Assembly (NCBI GenBank): GCA_029449245.1
Contig: JANATF010000009.1
Coordinates: 248,001 to 312,000, forward strand
DNA length: 64,000 bases
Source of the DNA: Mortierella alpina
Lineage: Eukaryota; Mortierellomycota; Mortierellomycetes; Mortierellales; Mortierellaceae
Reading direction: 5' to 3'
Under the pieces are notes generated by a model. That model ran no database searches and was not told where the DNA came from. It was given only the letters and a program-made list of their open reading frames with translations. Numbering within the stretch: position 1 is the stretch's first letter; the number at the start of each line of letters is the position of its first letter. Made by a program: the position numbers and the translations under genes. Below are positions 35,456 to 45,318 of the stretch, in pieces.

Positions 35456-37185
35456 CTATAATGATAGACCGCCATCGACGACCAGCACCTAGCAGGGAGA
35501 TGTAATTGAAATGGTTCAGATCTCTTACCGTGGTACCTGATTTGTTGTTTTTTTTTGCCACGTTTTTTTTCCTTTGGTATCGTACCTGTCCTGTGATGAA
35601 TTTCGCCTGCGCGAGAAAGAGGGCGGCCTCGGCCACATCCTCTGGCTGGCCCAATCTGCCCAAAGAGGTCCTGGCGACAATCTCCTTTTTCCGATCTTCC
35701 GTGATACCTATGAATGCCGCCACCAGATTCAGATCTGTCAGTTTCAGCGCTTTATCAACAAAACGCACACATTTTTGGAGCAATGGCATGCAAGAACAAA
35801 AATATATCGCCCATACTGGATGTCATGTCTGTGTCAATATAACCCGGCGCAATCACATTGACAGTGACTCCTCGAGATCCCAGCTCCTTGGACAACGACT
35901 TTGAGAATCCTGGAACGAAACGAACGAACAAACAATGGTGAGCAATTGTTTTTTCCTTTTTTTTTTTTGGGTGTCTTAACACGAAGCATTGGGAATTGTG
36001 GCAAAATTACCAATGATCGCAGACTTGGAGGCACTGTACACGGTCTGGCCCATGTTGCCTTGGATCCCGACGACGCTTGAGATATTGACGATGGCGCCCT
36101 TTTTACGTCGCATCATCCCTTTGGCGACAGCCTTGTTGATCCAGATGGTGCCCATGAGATTGGTCGCTATAACACTTTGGACGTCCTCGGCCTTGTGAGC
36201 AATAAGCAACGAGTCCCTGGCGATGCCTGCGGAATGGATGAGGAAATCAATCGGGCCCACTTTGCTCAGCTCCTGCACAAAAATACAATCAAAAATATGA
36301 ATTGTCAAAAGCATGGGATGGGTTCCCCGATCAAAACCAGAAAAGCGGATCAAATTCATAGCGATATTTTTTTTTTGGGAAATTCAGGAGAAAGAGAAAA
36401 GTCCAAACGTTGGAAGAAAAAAGACATGTATTAGCCTTCAGTTTTTCCTTTTTTTTTTTTACCTTGATTGTCAGATCGACTTGCTCCTGGTTGGACACAT
36501 CACACTGGAGCCCGATGTGATTGAGAGCTGAGGAAGTGGAAGGAGAGATCGGGCATAGTTCCTTTTCTAGGACATGATGGATCCGATCCAGATCGCGTCC
36601 AAGGATGACGATGCGCGAGCCCTGGCGAGCAAAGAGTTTAGCGGTTGCGAGCCCGATCCCTCGCGAGCCCCCTGGGACCAGGGTCAGTGTGTTGGCCAAA
36701 GGCCTAGACTAAGAGTGTAGATCAATGGATGGTCAAGCATCAATATGCGGTTCAGGAGAAGGGAGAGAGGGAGAGAGGGAGAGCGACGAAGGGAGAGAGA
36801 GAGTGTGTGTATATTGCGTATGCGTATATGTTGAAGAGAGAGCACAGGTAGAGTGTGAAACTGGAGGAGGTCGTCCATGTGGTATGGGGCTGCATAAGCA
36901 CATGAGGTGCAATGCCATTTTGCTTGGAGTTGAATAACTTTGGAATTGTCATGGAGTTGAGGAGCTTAGCGCGGGAAGCCAGACAGAGGCAGACAGAGGC
37001 AGACAGACAGAGCAGGAAAAATACAAAAAAAGAAAGGGCGAGCGTGGGGGGACGCGTGCATAAGGGCAGAGACGGGTGATGCTGACACTTGCCTCGCCTG
37101 CAGCATCGGTGAAGGAACGGCGGATGCATGAGAGCGCTGGCTGGCTGACGGAGGGCAGCCGCCGTGTGATCAGGGACGTGGACAT
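35456..37185 (-). CDS. OAR1: Mitochondrial 3-oxoacyl-ACP reductase (FabG/OAR1/CBR4-type SDR)
   Basis: NADPH-dependent short-chain reductase of mitochondrial type II fatty acid synthesis, 282 residues. Exons 37185..37093, 36708..36463, 36272..36011, 35909..35817, 35707..35586 and 35488..35456 join in phase. Exon 1 encodes MSTSLITRRLPSVSQ, then CIRRSFTDAAGE, a textbook mitochondrial presequence. It joins the Rossmann core only if the intron uses a GC donor (GAG|GCAAGT). The core shows GGSRGIGLA for cofactor binding, HSAG at 126-129, Asn151, and catalytic Ser179, Tyr192 and Lys196 (NISSVVG, YSASK). It ends with VIAPGYIDTDMT, GRLGQPEDVAEA and VLVVDGGLSL as in FabG. The core is certain and exon 1 is inferred. 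In the pathway it supplies octanoyl-ACP for lipoylation of PDH E2, its convergent neighbour. Confidence 0.88.
36760..36815. repeat. GA-rich microsatellite in OAR1 intron 1
   Basis: GGGAGAGAGGGAGAGAGG-type repeats followed by a GT run. On the sense strand this is a CT-rich tract 50-100 bases before the acceptor. Confidence 0.8.
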
Positions 37186-37196
37186 TGGGGGAGAGC

Positions 37197-37263
37197 TGAT
37201 TGTGTGCTGATTGTGTTTGATTGTGTTTGAGTGAGCTTGATTGAGCTTGATTGGGCCTGATTG
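37197..37263. repeat. Degenerate TGATTGTGTT tandem repeat
   Basis: About six imperfect ten-base units (TGATTGTGTG, TGATTGTGTT, TGAGTGAGCT, TGATTGAGCT, TGATTGGGCC, TGATTGTGTT), immediately upstream of the OAR1 start. Confidence 0.75.
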
Positions 37264-37599
37264 TGTTCGCCTGCTGATTTCGACGATCGGGCTGGCTGCA
37301 AGGGAAGGAGGTGGTCCAAAGGATCGGATGCAATGTCGAGGGAAGCGGGCAGCAGCGACGAGAGCAAGGGAAGCAGAGTGGGGGGCGTGCAATAAAGGGA
37401 CGGGACAAAGCAGGACGAGGAACATAACACGACTGGCCAGAGTGGGGTGCATGTGTATCCTGCTGGAGGTATGTCACCGACACAACAAACTCATCGAGTG
37501 ATGCACGGACAGGCCACGAGCACGAGCGGGCTACACACAGGGAAAGCCAACGGGCCGGATTCTTTTTATTCCTTCTTTGTCTTCTCTCTCTGTCGCTCC

Positions 37600-37705
37600 T
37601 CTTCTTCTCTTTCTCTTCTTCTCTCTCTCTCTCTCTCTTTCTTCCTCTCTCTACTCTCTCACACTCTCTCACACACTCTCTCTCACTCTCTCTCGCCGTC
37701 AACCC
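37600..37705. repeat. CT-rich microsatellite tract
   Basis: CTCTCTCTCT and ACTCTCTCAC runs ahead of the TUG-like coding start, probably within its promoter or leader. Confidence 0.8.
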
Positions 37706-37830
37706 TCGTTCTGCCTCTCGACCCTCCCTCTGCACATTCCCTCTCTCGATTCACTCCATTCTCCATTCTCCATTCTTGTCTCGCTCGAACTGCTTTGCCC
37801 AAGCAAGCTCAGACCCACGTTGCACAAGCT

Positions 37831-39698
37831 ATGGCTTCCCAAATCACCGTCGCCCTCCTCGACACAGCCATCACACAGACAGTCATGACCTCGCCGACGA
37901 TGATCCTTCGGCAGATTGTCCAGACTGTCTGCGAAAAGCAAAATTACGGCGATCCAGGAGCTTATGGCTTAAGGTATGTCGCTCCTGTCTGCCTCTATCC
38001 TGAAATTATAGCTCGACGTAATTTCCTGTGCGACAGCAACCTAACCATCATCATACGCTGCATGCTGCAAACAAAAAAAAAGGAGCGGGAACACCACCCT
38101 CGATCTGGCCCTTTCGGTCCGGTGCACCAACATTGCTGCTGGCGCAACGCTAGAACTGGTCAAAGTATCACACACAACATCAGGTAAGCCGCCGCGAGTG
38201 CTTTTGTTTTAGCCTCTTTCTATTTCTTGGCTGGAGCCCGCAAAGAGTGCTTCGTTCAGTTTAAACAGGAGCTGTTCTGCGTAGCGGCTCTGAAATTCGA
38301 CAGCAGAGTCGCCTAGGCCTGGTCCTTTTATTCTTGACTCATGCTTTCATATCTCGACTCCAATTAGCACCCATGCTTGCCACCATTGCACTTCTACTGG
38401 AGGACGACCGAAGGATCACCCAAACATTTGCAAGCACAGCGACGCTCTGGGACGTCCTTTTGGCCGCCGAGCAGTCGTCTAATGGGTAAGGGCGCTGACA
38501 AAAGCAAAAAGTGCTCTGCTAGAGATATTTGCCCATCTTGCGAAGCGCGCTCACAAGGTGATAACATCCTTCGCTCTATGAAACCAAGTTCTCTAAATTT
38601 GACAAGGCGCACAGGCACGGCACCAGCTTCTATCAAGAACATGTTTGCGCTGCAGCGCCGACTCTCAAGGACAAATCGGGCAGCCTCGCAAGTATATATG
38701 CTTCCGGTTGTCGTGGCCCAGGAGCGTGAGGTATGCAACCTGTCCGATCATCATCACTCGCTCCTCTGCTTACTTCACTCATTAACGTCGTTTTTTCTTC
38801 TCATCAACTTGCTATGTAGTACGCCTCGTTCAAAAGTTTAAAGTCAACGACTCTCGAGCATGCAGGACTAACGTCAGGAAACGCCGTCATGCGCGTTATC
38901 ATGCGACACAAGAGCAGCGGGATCGAAAAGTATATGGACGAGATCGAGCCAGGCAGGTCTCTTCAGAAGGGCAGCGTGGACCATACATCACAAACCAGGC
39001 CCACACTCGCCGACGTGACGAACGATGTGCATGCGGCACCGGTTCGCGTACCAGAGATTCGTGGACGCATCGGATCGATCTTTCGCAGAACTCGTGACGG
39101 CGCCCCGAGCGGCGCCCCCCATAACGGCGGCAGTCCCAGCGGCGGGTCCGATGGCAACTCGCCGCGTCAAACACCTTCACAAGATATTAATTCGGCGATG
39201 GTCGAGGCCACGCAGGAGATTCGTCAGCTTCGCGAACAACAGACTCAGGAGGCATTAACGGATCGCGTCAAGCGGCTTTCCAAATCGGCAGATGGCTCCT
39301 CCTCGGACAAGGATCGATTCGTGCGCAGCATGATTCTCTGTGATGAGCCTGCAGAGACTGTGTTACCGAGGCGACAATACACCACCATCAACAAGATGCC
39401 ACCCCATCCGAGCACCGCTTCTCCCATATCGACTACTGTCTCAACTCAGACGAGCATGCCGCAACCGCAGCAGCACATTCCACGAGATGATCTGGTGCGA
39501 CAGATTGCCCATCGCGTCAGTCAGCAACTTAAACTGGCACAATTACGCGGCGACTCTGGACTGAACTACCACTCGTTGATTGCCCAAGAGATTGTCAAAG
39601 AACAACGAGCGGGCTCCTTGCCGATATCGCCTGCCGAAAGCCGAAAGAACTCGGTCGATGCACCTGGCTCAAGTGCCAACGCAACTTTGGCTCGTTGA
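37831..39698 (+). CDS. TUG-UBL1 domain protein (ASPSCR1/Ubx4-like N terminus)
   Basis: 460 residues from exons 37831..37973, 38083..38183, 38368..38485, 38589..38730 and 38820..39698. The ubiquitin-like TUG-UBL1 domain fills about residues 1-85: MILRQIVQTVCEKQNYGDP, then GLR, TLDLALSVRCTNIAAGATLELV. A second ubiquitin-like segment follows, with IALLLEDDRRITQTF, TLWDVLLAAEQ, GSLNLTRRTG and a late TTLEHAGLTSGNAVMRV strand (to about 185). ASPSCR1/TUG and yeast Ubx4 share this arrangement and bind the p97/Cdc48 ATPase. The remaining sequence is Ser/Pro/Gln-rich and I see no UBX domain, so it is shorter than the canonical protein. The acceptor of intron 1 lies in an A-rich run and could be at 38082 or 38085 (one codon difference). 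An AATAAA signal is at 39865-39870. Confidence 0.8.
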
Positions 39699-39964
39699 AG
39701 GAAGGAAGGGAAAGACAACTCTCCGTGGAGAAATATTGTTGTACCGCAAACCTAGGTCCGCATGTTTCTTACAAGGTTGGTCCAGAAATACCCTTTTTAC
39801 AACTATAATGATACTCCCTTGCCTCCTACGACGACCAACCGAGACGTGACAGGATCCGTGATACAATAAATCCTCTTTTTTTGTTTTGTAATAGTTGTTT
39901 TTTTTTACATGCCATGCGATCGTTTAATCTCTATTCACAAACTACAAGGCTGTCAAGAACAAAA

Positions 39965-42637
39965 TCAAGCGCGATGGGCATCCTGCAACAGCATGGGTTC
40001 CTCTCTTGTAGGAAGTGGTGGTGGAGGCACTGGACGATTCTGCTGGTTCCGGAGAGGAGGTGGTGGCGGTACAGCCAAATTACTGACAACCTGATCCTGA
40101 GTGTTCCTGCTGGTAGGATCTTCCACATCTCCAGTCCCGCCTGAAGCTCTGACAGGCTTCATGGCGTTATCATAGCCACCAGCAGCCGTGCGCTCATACT
40201 TGTTCTGTTTCCGATTGGCAGCCCAAGCACGGATCTGGTGCCGCTTACGGTAACAAATCACAGCACCGATCGCAATAGCAACAAAGATGGAGCCCACCAC
40301 GATCAGAATGATCTGCCAGACCTCCATGCCGTTGAGAATAGGTGGAAGGTCAGGCCGTCCTGCTGGGATGACCACATAAGGAGGCGAGACTGCAGAGGAC
40401 ATGACCTGGTAAGCCATCAAGCCATTGAAGGGTGCATTATAATCCAAGGCCACCTAACAATACAGAACAAAAAAGAATCATGCGGTTAGGTTGGTACTCG
40501 CTAATCTACAAGTCAGCCAAAGAGAAAGAGTACCCAGCGGTACTTTTTTTTTTTTTTTTGCCATACCTCGTTCTGTCTCCAGTCACTACGCTTGTCTTCG
40601 AAACGGTCATTCTTGTCGGGTCCGCCTACGAGGGCTCCATAGATGGTATATGTCTCCTTGTCTGGGAACGAATCAATGGTGTCGGCGCTGATACCTCCAG
40701 AGGCTGGAGCCGAGTGCGGGTTGATAGGTGAGTTTGGGTGCACGCCTACGATATAAGGTGTCTTGAGCGGGTTATCGCCCAACAGATAATTGATCTGTCC
40801 CAGTGCAAACGATCGATAGCCATCAATCTTTTCCTGTGTCGACGCTGCCACATTATTGTTGTTGCCTCCTCCACTGCCTGCCATCTGACTTGCCAGTAGA
40901 TGAAGCGCAAACGCAGCATTGGCCGCCACGACTGTAGAATCATCTCCCGAGTTTCCATTGCAGTAGTAGAGTCCACCCTTGGTGAACGAGCAAGGTTTGG
41001 GTGCATGTCGCGTCATGTCTGCAAACTGTTCTGCAAGTCCTTGCCATTTAGCGTTGTTGTCGGCCGTTCCGGCAGTGGCTCCGGCCATCAGGATATAGAC
41101 CAAACCAGTCTTGTCGTCCCAGGTGATTGGGTTGAGCTGAACAGTGGGCGTATTGAGCTGATCCACGTATTTGGAGGCTTTTTGTGCATAGGACGAGTCC
41201 TTGGTCAATTTGTACATCCACGCGGCACCCCATGCAAGCTCATCCACGAATCCAGACGACGCGTAACAGCAAGAGGCCGCGGGGACAACCGTCTGGTAGA
41301 CCTGCTGGGGCATGGCGGTCTCGGCCAATCGGAAGAGAGCGTCCGCATGCGACTGCAGTGTGCTGGCATAGGTCGTGTCGTTGAGTTTGTCGCGGTAGAG
41401 CATGGCGCAGGAGGCAAACGCGGCGGCGGCATCGGCCATAACATCTGTTCCTGGATTGGTGTTGTTGACCTGAAACGAAGGACGGGGCAAAGGAATGCTG
41501 GTATCTGGACCCCAGTAGTTGTTATCGACCTCGCTCAAGCCAACCTAAATCGTAACATTAGAGGGGGGGAGGTTAACATTATACGTTTCAGAGACAAAAA
41601 CATCGGACCGGATAAAAAAGCGCAAACAACCGAGATGCATTCTTCATTCAGCCCCTCTTTTTTTTGGCCTTACCTGCACGTAGAGGGTGTTGTTGTTAGG
41701 ATGTGCCTTGATCAGCCAGTCCATGCCCCAGCGAACCATCCGATCCAGATACAGGGTCTCATTGGCGAGTTGATAGCCCTCGAAAAAGTCCAGTCCTCCC
41801 CAGCAGGTTTCTGAAAGTGAAAAGGTGAGTGGAAAGATAAACTTGAGGTAATCGCCGGCATCATAATAGCCCTACAAGTTGAAAAAAATAAAATAAAAAT
41901 AGGAGCCGAAAGGGTTTGTAGGTGTTCCTGAATGTTGACGGGGTCTGTGGTCACATCTTTTTTGGAGTGTGCTTTTTGCATGAATAATTGCTGAAAAGTC
42001 TTACCCCCGACAGGTCCAGTCCCACATCCTTGCCGTCATTCATGGCAGAGTCACGGCGCTACGAGAGTGAGAGAGAAGTGCGAGATGTCAAAACTTGCTG
42101 CTGTCAGGTCTGCGCGTGCATGGACCTTGGTTGTGATACATAAAAAAAAGGGTCTTTCTTTTTTTTTTTTTCTAGACAAACCCGCTCTAGCCGGAAATAC
42201 ATTCTTACCCAAGTAACGCGCTGATCCGCAGGTAGTTTGCCTGATCGCTGAGCCTCATAGAACGCTAGAGTATAGTCAAGCAGCCTAAGGAGAAACCATA
42301 TTAAAAAAAAAAGGGTCAATGGAGCGTTTCGACGCGATAGATCCAAGACTTGGACTTTACGAGAATGCGAAGGGGTGAGGTCTGGTCGGTCGGTTCCTTA
42401 CTTGACATATTCAGGGTCTGGGAAGGATGGGCTATCAACAGAGTCCCGAGGCTGGTCTGGGAATGTCGGTGCTGAGGCAAGGGGCCATGTTTTGCTAACG
42501 GGCAGCGTAGGGCGCACGGTGGACGAGGGAGTAGAACTAGGCGTGGCTGCTGTCGGTGCTGGGTCCTGAGCGAGTGCGCCGATGCAGACCGACAGTAGAG
42601 CGACGATGGGCCATAATGACGCTCGTGCAGACTTCAT
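39965..42637 (-). CDS. Glycoside hydrolase family 9 endoglucanase with C-terminal membrane anchor
   Basis: Predicted beta-1,4-glucanase at the cell surface, 676 residues from exons 42637..42402, 42284..42209, 42058..42005, 41871..41674, 41544..40567 and 40453..39965. Residues 1-23 are a signal peptide (WPIVALLSVCIGALAQ), then a Pro/Thr/Ser linker. The GH9 domain begins at LLDYTLAFYEAQRSGKLP. The catalytic base pair lies in GGYYDAGDYLKF (Asp126, Asp129), and VGVHPNSPINPHSAPASGG is present. The acid Glu514 ends the DKRSDWRQNE motif and is followed across an intron by VALDYNAPF. A single hydrophobic helix (about residues 559-583, IILIVVGSIFVAIAIGAVIC) and a cytosolic tail rich in proline close the protein. 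A membrane-tethered GH9 could act on the cell's own wall or on plant cellulose. Confidence 0.92.
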
Positions 42638-42892
42638 CTCTTTCCAAGGTCAAGGGAGGATGTCAGAGAGCTCGGAATGGAGTCGGGTCTTGCAATTAGA
42701 ACAAGGGGCGGTGGAGGTGGGAGCTGATGAGACCAAGGTGTGGATCAGGAGCACTGCAACGGAGGCGAGTTTGAATGAGACTTGGGATGAAGACAATGAC
42801 GAGCGGAGGAATGAGCAAGAGACAATTGAGGAACCAAAAAATAAAAAAGAAAGAAAAAGAAGAGGAAGGCAGAGACACAGAGGACGAGCAGG

Positions 42893-42932
42893 AGCAGGGC
42901 AAGGACAAGGACAAGGACAAGGACCAGGACAG
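42893..42932. repeat. ACAAGG hexanucleotide repeat
   Basis: Five to six tandem (A/G)GACAAGG-type units in the GH9 upstream region. Confidence 0.8.
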
Positions 42933-44192
42933 CAGAGAGAGAAAGACGAGAGCCACCTGGGGATGCGGCGAGGAGGCGAGGAGACACGGATGAGCAGGGT
43001 ATGATAGGAGGGCGGCAAAATTGCCGATGGCTGTTGGCGGAGCGAAGGAAGGAGCGAACGAGGGCCGCGCGGGTGGAGCGGACACCGCAAGGCCAAAGCC
43101 CGAAATATATTTTGGACGGCCTCTCAAACAGCTCGCATCGCACGCGGTGATTCGATCGCAGATGAAATGCCGCCGCTGTTTGCCACCCAATCTCCTCGGG
43201 CCAGGCTGTGCCTGGTTGTGCCTGTGTGCCTGAGTGCCTGGCCTGGCAGTGTATGTGGTTTCCACAGCCATTGCAGTGCTTGTAGACCCCTACACTGCCG
43301 GCTCTGCGCCCTCGGCCAACTTAGCCGCAAGGACCACTAGCCAGCTGCTCCCTGAGCCGTCTTGACCTTCGAGTCCAAGGGCGATGCGAAGCGGCTGTCC
43401 AACGCCCTCGAAAAAGAACTCACTTGAGCCATCTCGGGATAAATAATAGCCACCCTCTTGCGCGTCAAAGCGTAAGAATAGCTCGATATTTTGGGCACAT
43501 GTCATCACGATTGGGGAAAACAGCAGCACAACTGAAGGTGCATAGCGTATTGTCTACCATCACCCCTGTTTGTTCCTCAGCCCACCTCTTTGATCCGATT
43601 TTCCGGTGACAAGTAGCCTATGGCTCTTGACACCGCCACTAGGAACTGGAACAAGAGGTTCTGGATTCCTCGACGAGCGTTTCATGGCGCAACGCCGCAA
43701 ATAGATGTGCGACCTGAGAGTGCACGATGTTTGCTGGTCATGAAGTCAGTCCACGATCGAAAGGCCATCTCATGCTTGATAGACAATGCAATCCATGTAC
43801 TGTACACTGTACAATGCAAGGATGGGCAGTACGATGAGATGGTAGAAGCAGCTCTATCCGACACAGAAAACAACCTGCGTTCTGCACATGCGCGTGGCTT
43901 TACATAAGGTTGCCATGGCTGTGATGAACGATGCACCCATCTTGGATCAGAGGATTGTCAGTGCATGCCGCTGTGAAACGTTCCAGAAACGAGTCATCTT
44001 GGCAGCATTTTATTTTTTTTTAGGAGGAAGGAGGAGGACCCGATAAGGACGATCAGGGTTGGGAAGAAAGTGCAGACCCTGTGAGTGCTGCACATGGTCA
44101 ATGCGAGAGGGCCTATGCAAGACCGTAAGGGTGGCTGGCTGCAGAGGGAGCTATGCGACTGTGAAGAGCCATGCGTTCCCTCTCTTGAGCGA

Positions 44193-44296
44193 ACCTTCCA
44201 CTGGCCATGTGCGCAATAAAGTTCAATTGCAATTGCACTAGAGCCACTTCGATTGGCCAGGCACAGTGGAAGGTCCATATGCCTCTCGTATGGACC
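44193..44296. repeat. Two overlapping inverted repeats
   Basis: An 11-base perfect inverted repeat (ACCTTCCACTG at 44193-44203, its complement at 44264-44274) encloses 60 bases. Overlapping its right arm is an 8-base perfect hairpin (GGTCCATA at 44272-44279, complement at 44289-44296, 9-base loop). Confidence 0.7.
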
Positions 44297-45318
44297 GTGG
44301 TACAATACGTAGAGGCTGCATCAACGTGTATGTACAGTTGTGCCCGTTAGTGTACATATTCCACTTCGAACGGCGCCCTGGGCTGCAGACTGGTAGACTA
44401 CATGTATTGCACTGTACAGAAGCGATGTCAGCATGCCTGGCGCTCCCGCTGGGGTACTTGGTGCCTGCTTGGAGTCGAAGATGCTTCTGCGAGACTGAAG
44501 GCATTTCCTTAATGCCTGCGTTGCATCATATCAGCATACGACCCGGCGAGCAGGCAGCAGGCGCTGAAGGATGCCTTTTGACAGTTCTGAAGGAAGCCCT
44601 TTGACAGTGCAGAAGGCCGGCGTTTGGTCTATGCGACAGCTGTATCTCTGTGCCGTACACCGACACAGGTGGCGAGGGCGTGTATTGCGCCCGCTGTACT
44701 GTACTGCGAACAAGGCTCAGGAACCCGTACCTGTCGATGTCTTGGAGCACTTGGAAATATTTTTGTTTACAGTGGTGTTGTGCCCCCAGCCAGCCTGTGC
44801 CTTCACGCTCTCGGTACCCCCTGTTCGACTGCTCTCACTTTCTCTCTTGTCCACATCCCTCTCTCCATCCCTCTCCATCCCTCTCCATCCCTCTCTGCCA
44901 CATCCTCATTCAATCCCGAGTCGAGCATCTGTCCGCATCCCGCCTCTCCCACTCATCACTGCCCCCTGGTTGGCCTCTGCACCGGGGTTCCCTTCACAAG
45001 TCCACCTTACCTCTTACGTCTCCTCTCATTCCCCAGCTCACTTCGTTCCGACGCCCAGCGGCTCTCGCCTCGTCCCCGCTGCTCGTCTTCACAGCCTGCT
45101 CCTCTGTACGCCCCGCCCGCCTCACGCAACCCGCCATCGGTGCTTCTCCTCGTCACGCACCTCATTCAAGCTTGATGTCCCTCAACTGAAAACTCATTTC
45201 TATTTTCACCCCTCCCGCAACAGCCGTTGGCCCCTGCAGGACGCACCTCTCTCTCGACTCTCTCCAACGAACACCAGTCTGCTAACGAGCCTCGAGTTAA
45301 TTTGCTCCTTCCTCGACT

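Larger units (their letters stand above)
37186..37830. promoter_or_regulatory. Bidirectional promoter region OAR1 / TUG-like
   Basis: 645 bases between divergent starts. Next to OAR1 (37197-37263) is a degenerate repeat of TGATTGTGTT-like units. Next to the TUG-like gene (37590-37700) is a long CTCTCT/CACTCTCT tract typical of fungal CT-rich leaders. Confidence 0.5.
42638..45318. other. 2.7 kb gene-poor island
   Basis: This is the longest stretch without a recognisable gene. It begins with the GH9 promoter (purine-rich, with an ACAAGG repeat at 42897-42930). It ends with a CT-rich leader of the KCH gene (44815-44905, CATCCCTCTC units). Between them, at 43290-44760, are short open frames: minus 43529-43290 (79 codons), plus 43620-43907 (95 codons), minus 44504-44238 and 44750-44526. 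None has a known domain. Two overlapping inverted repeats sit at 44193-44296. The composition resembles decayed, formerly mobile or coding DNA, but no transposase or terminal repeats were identified. Confidence 0.5.

Noticed and set aside
43630-43680. tRNA-like B-box string near GAGGTTCTGGATTCC
   Set aside because: The box B consensus is not met and no A box or cloverleaf could be drawn around it.
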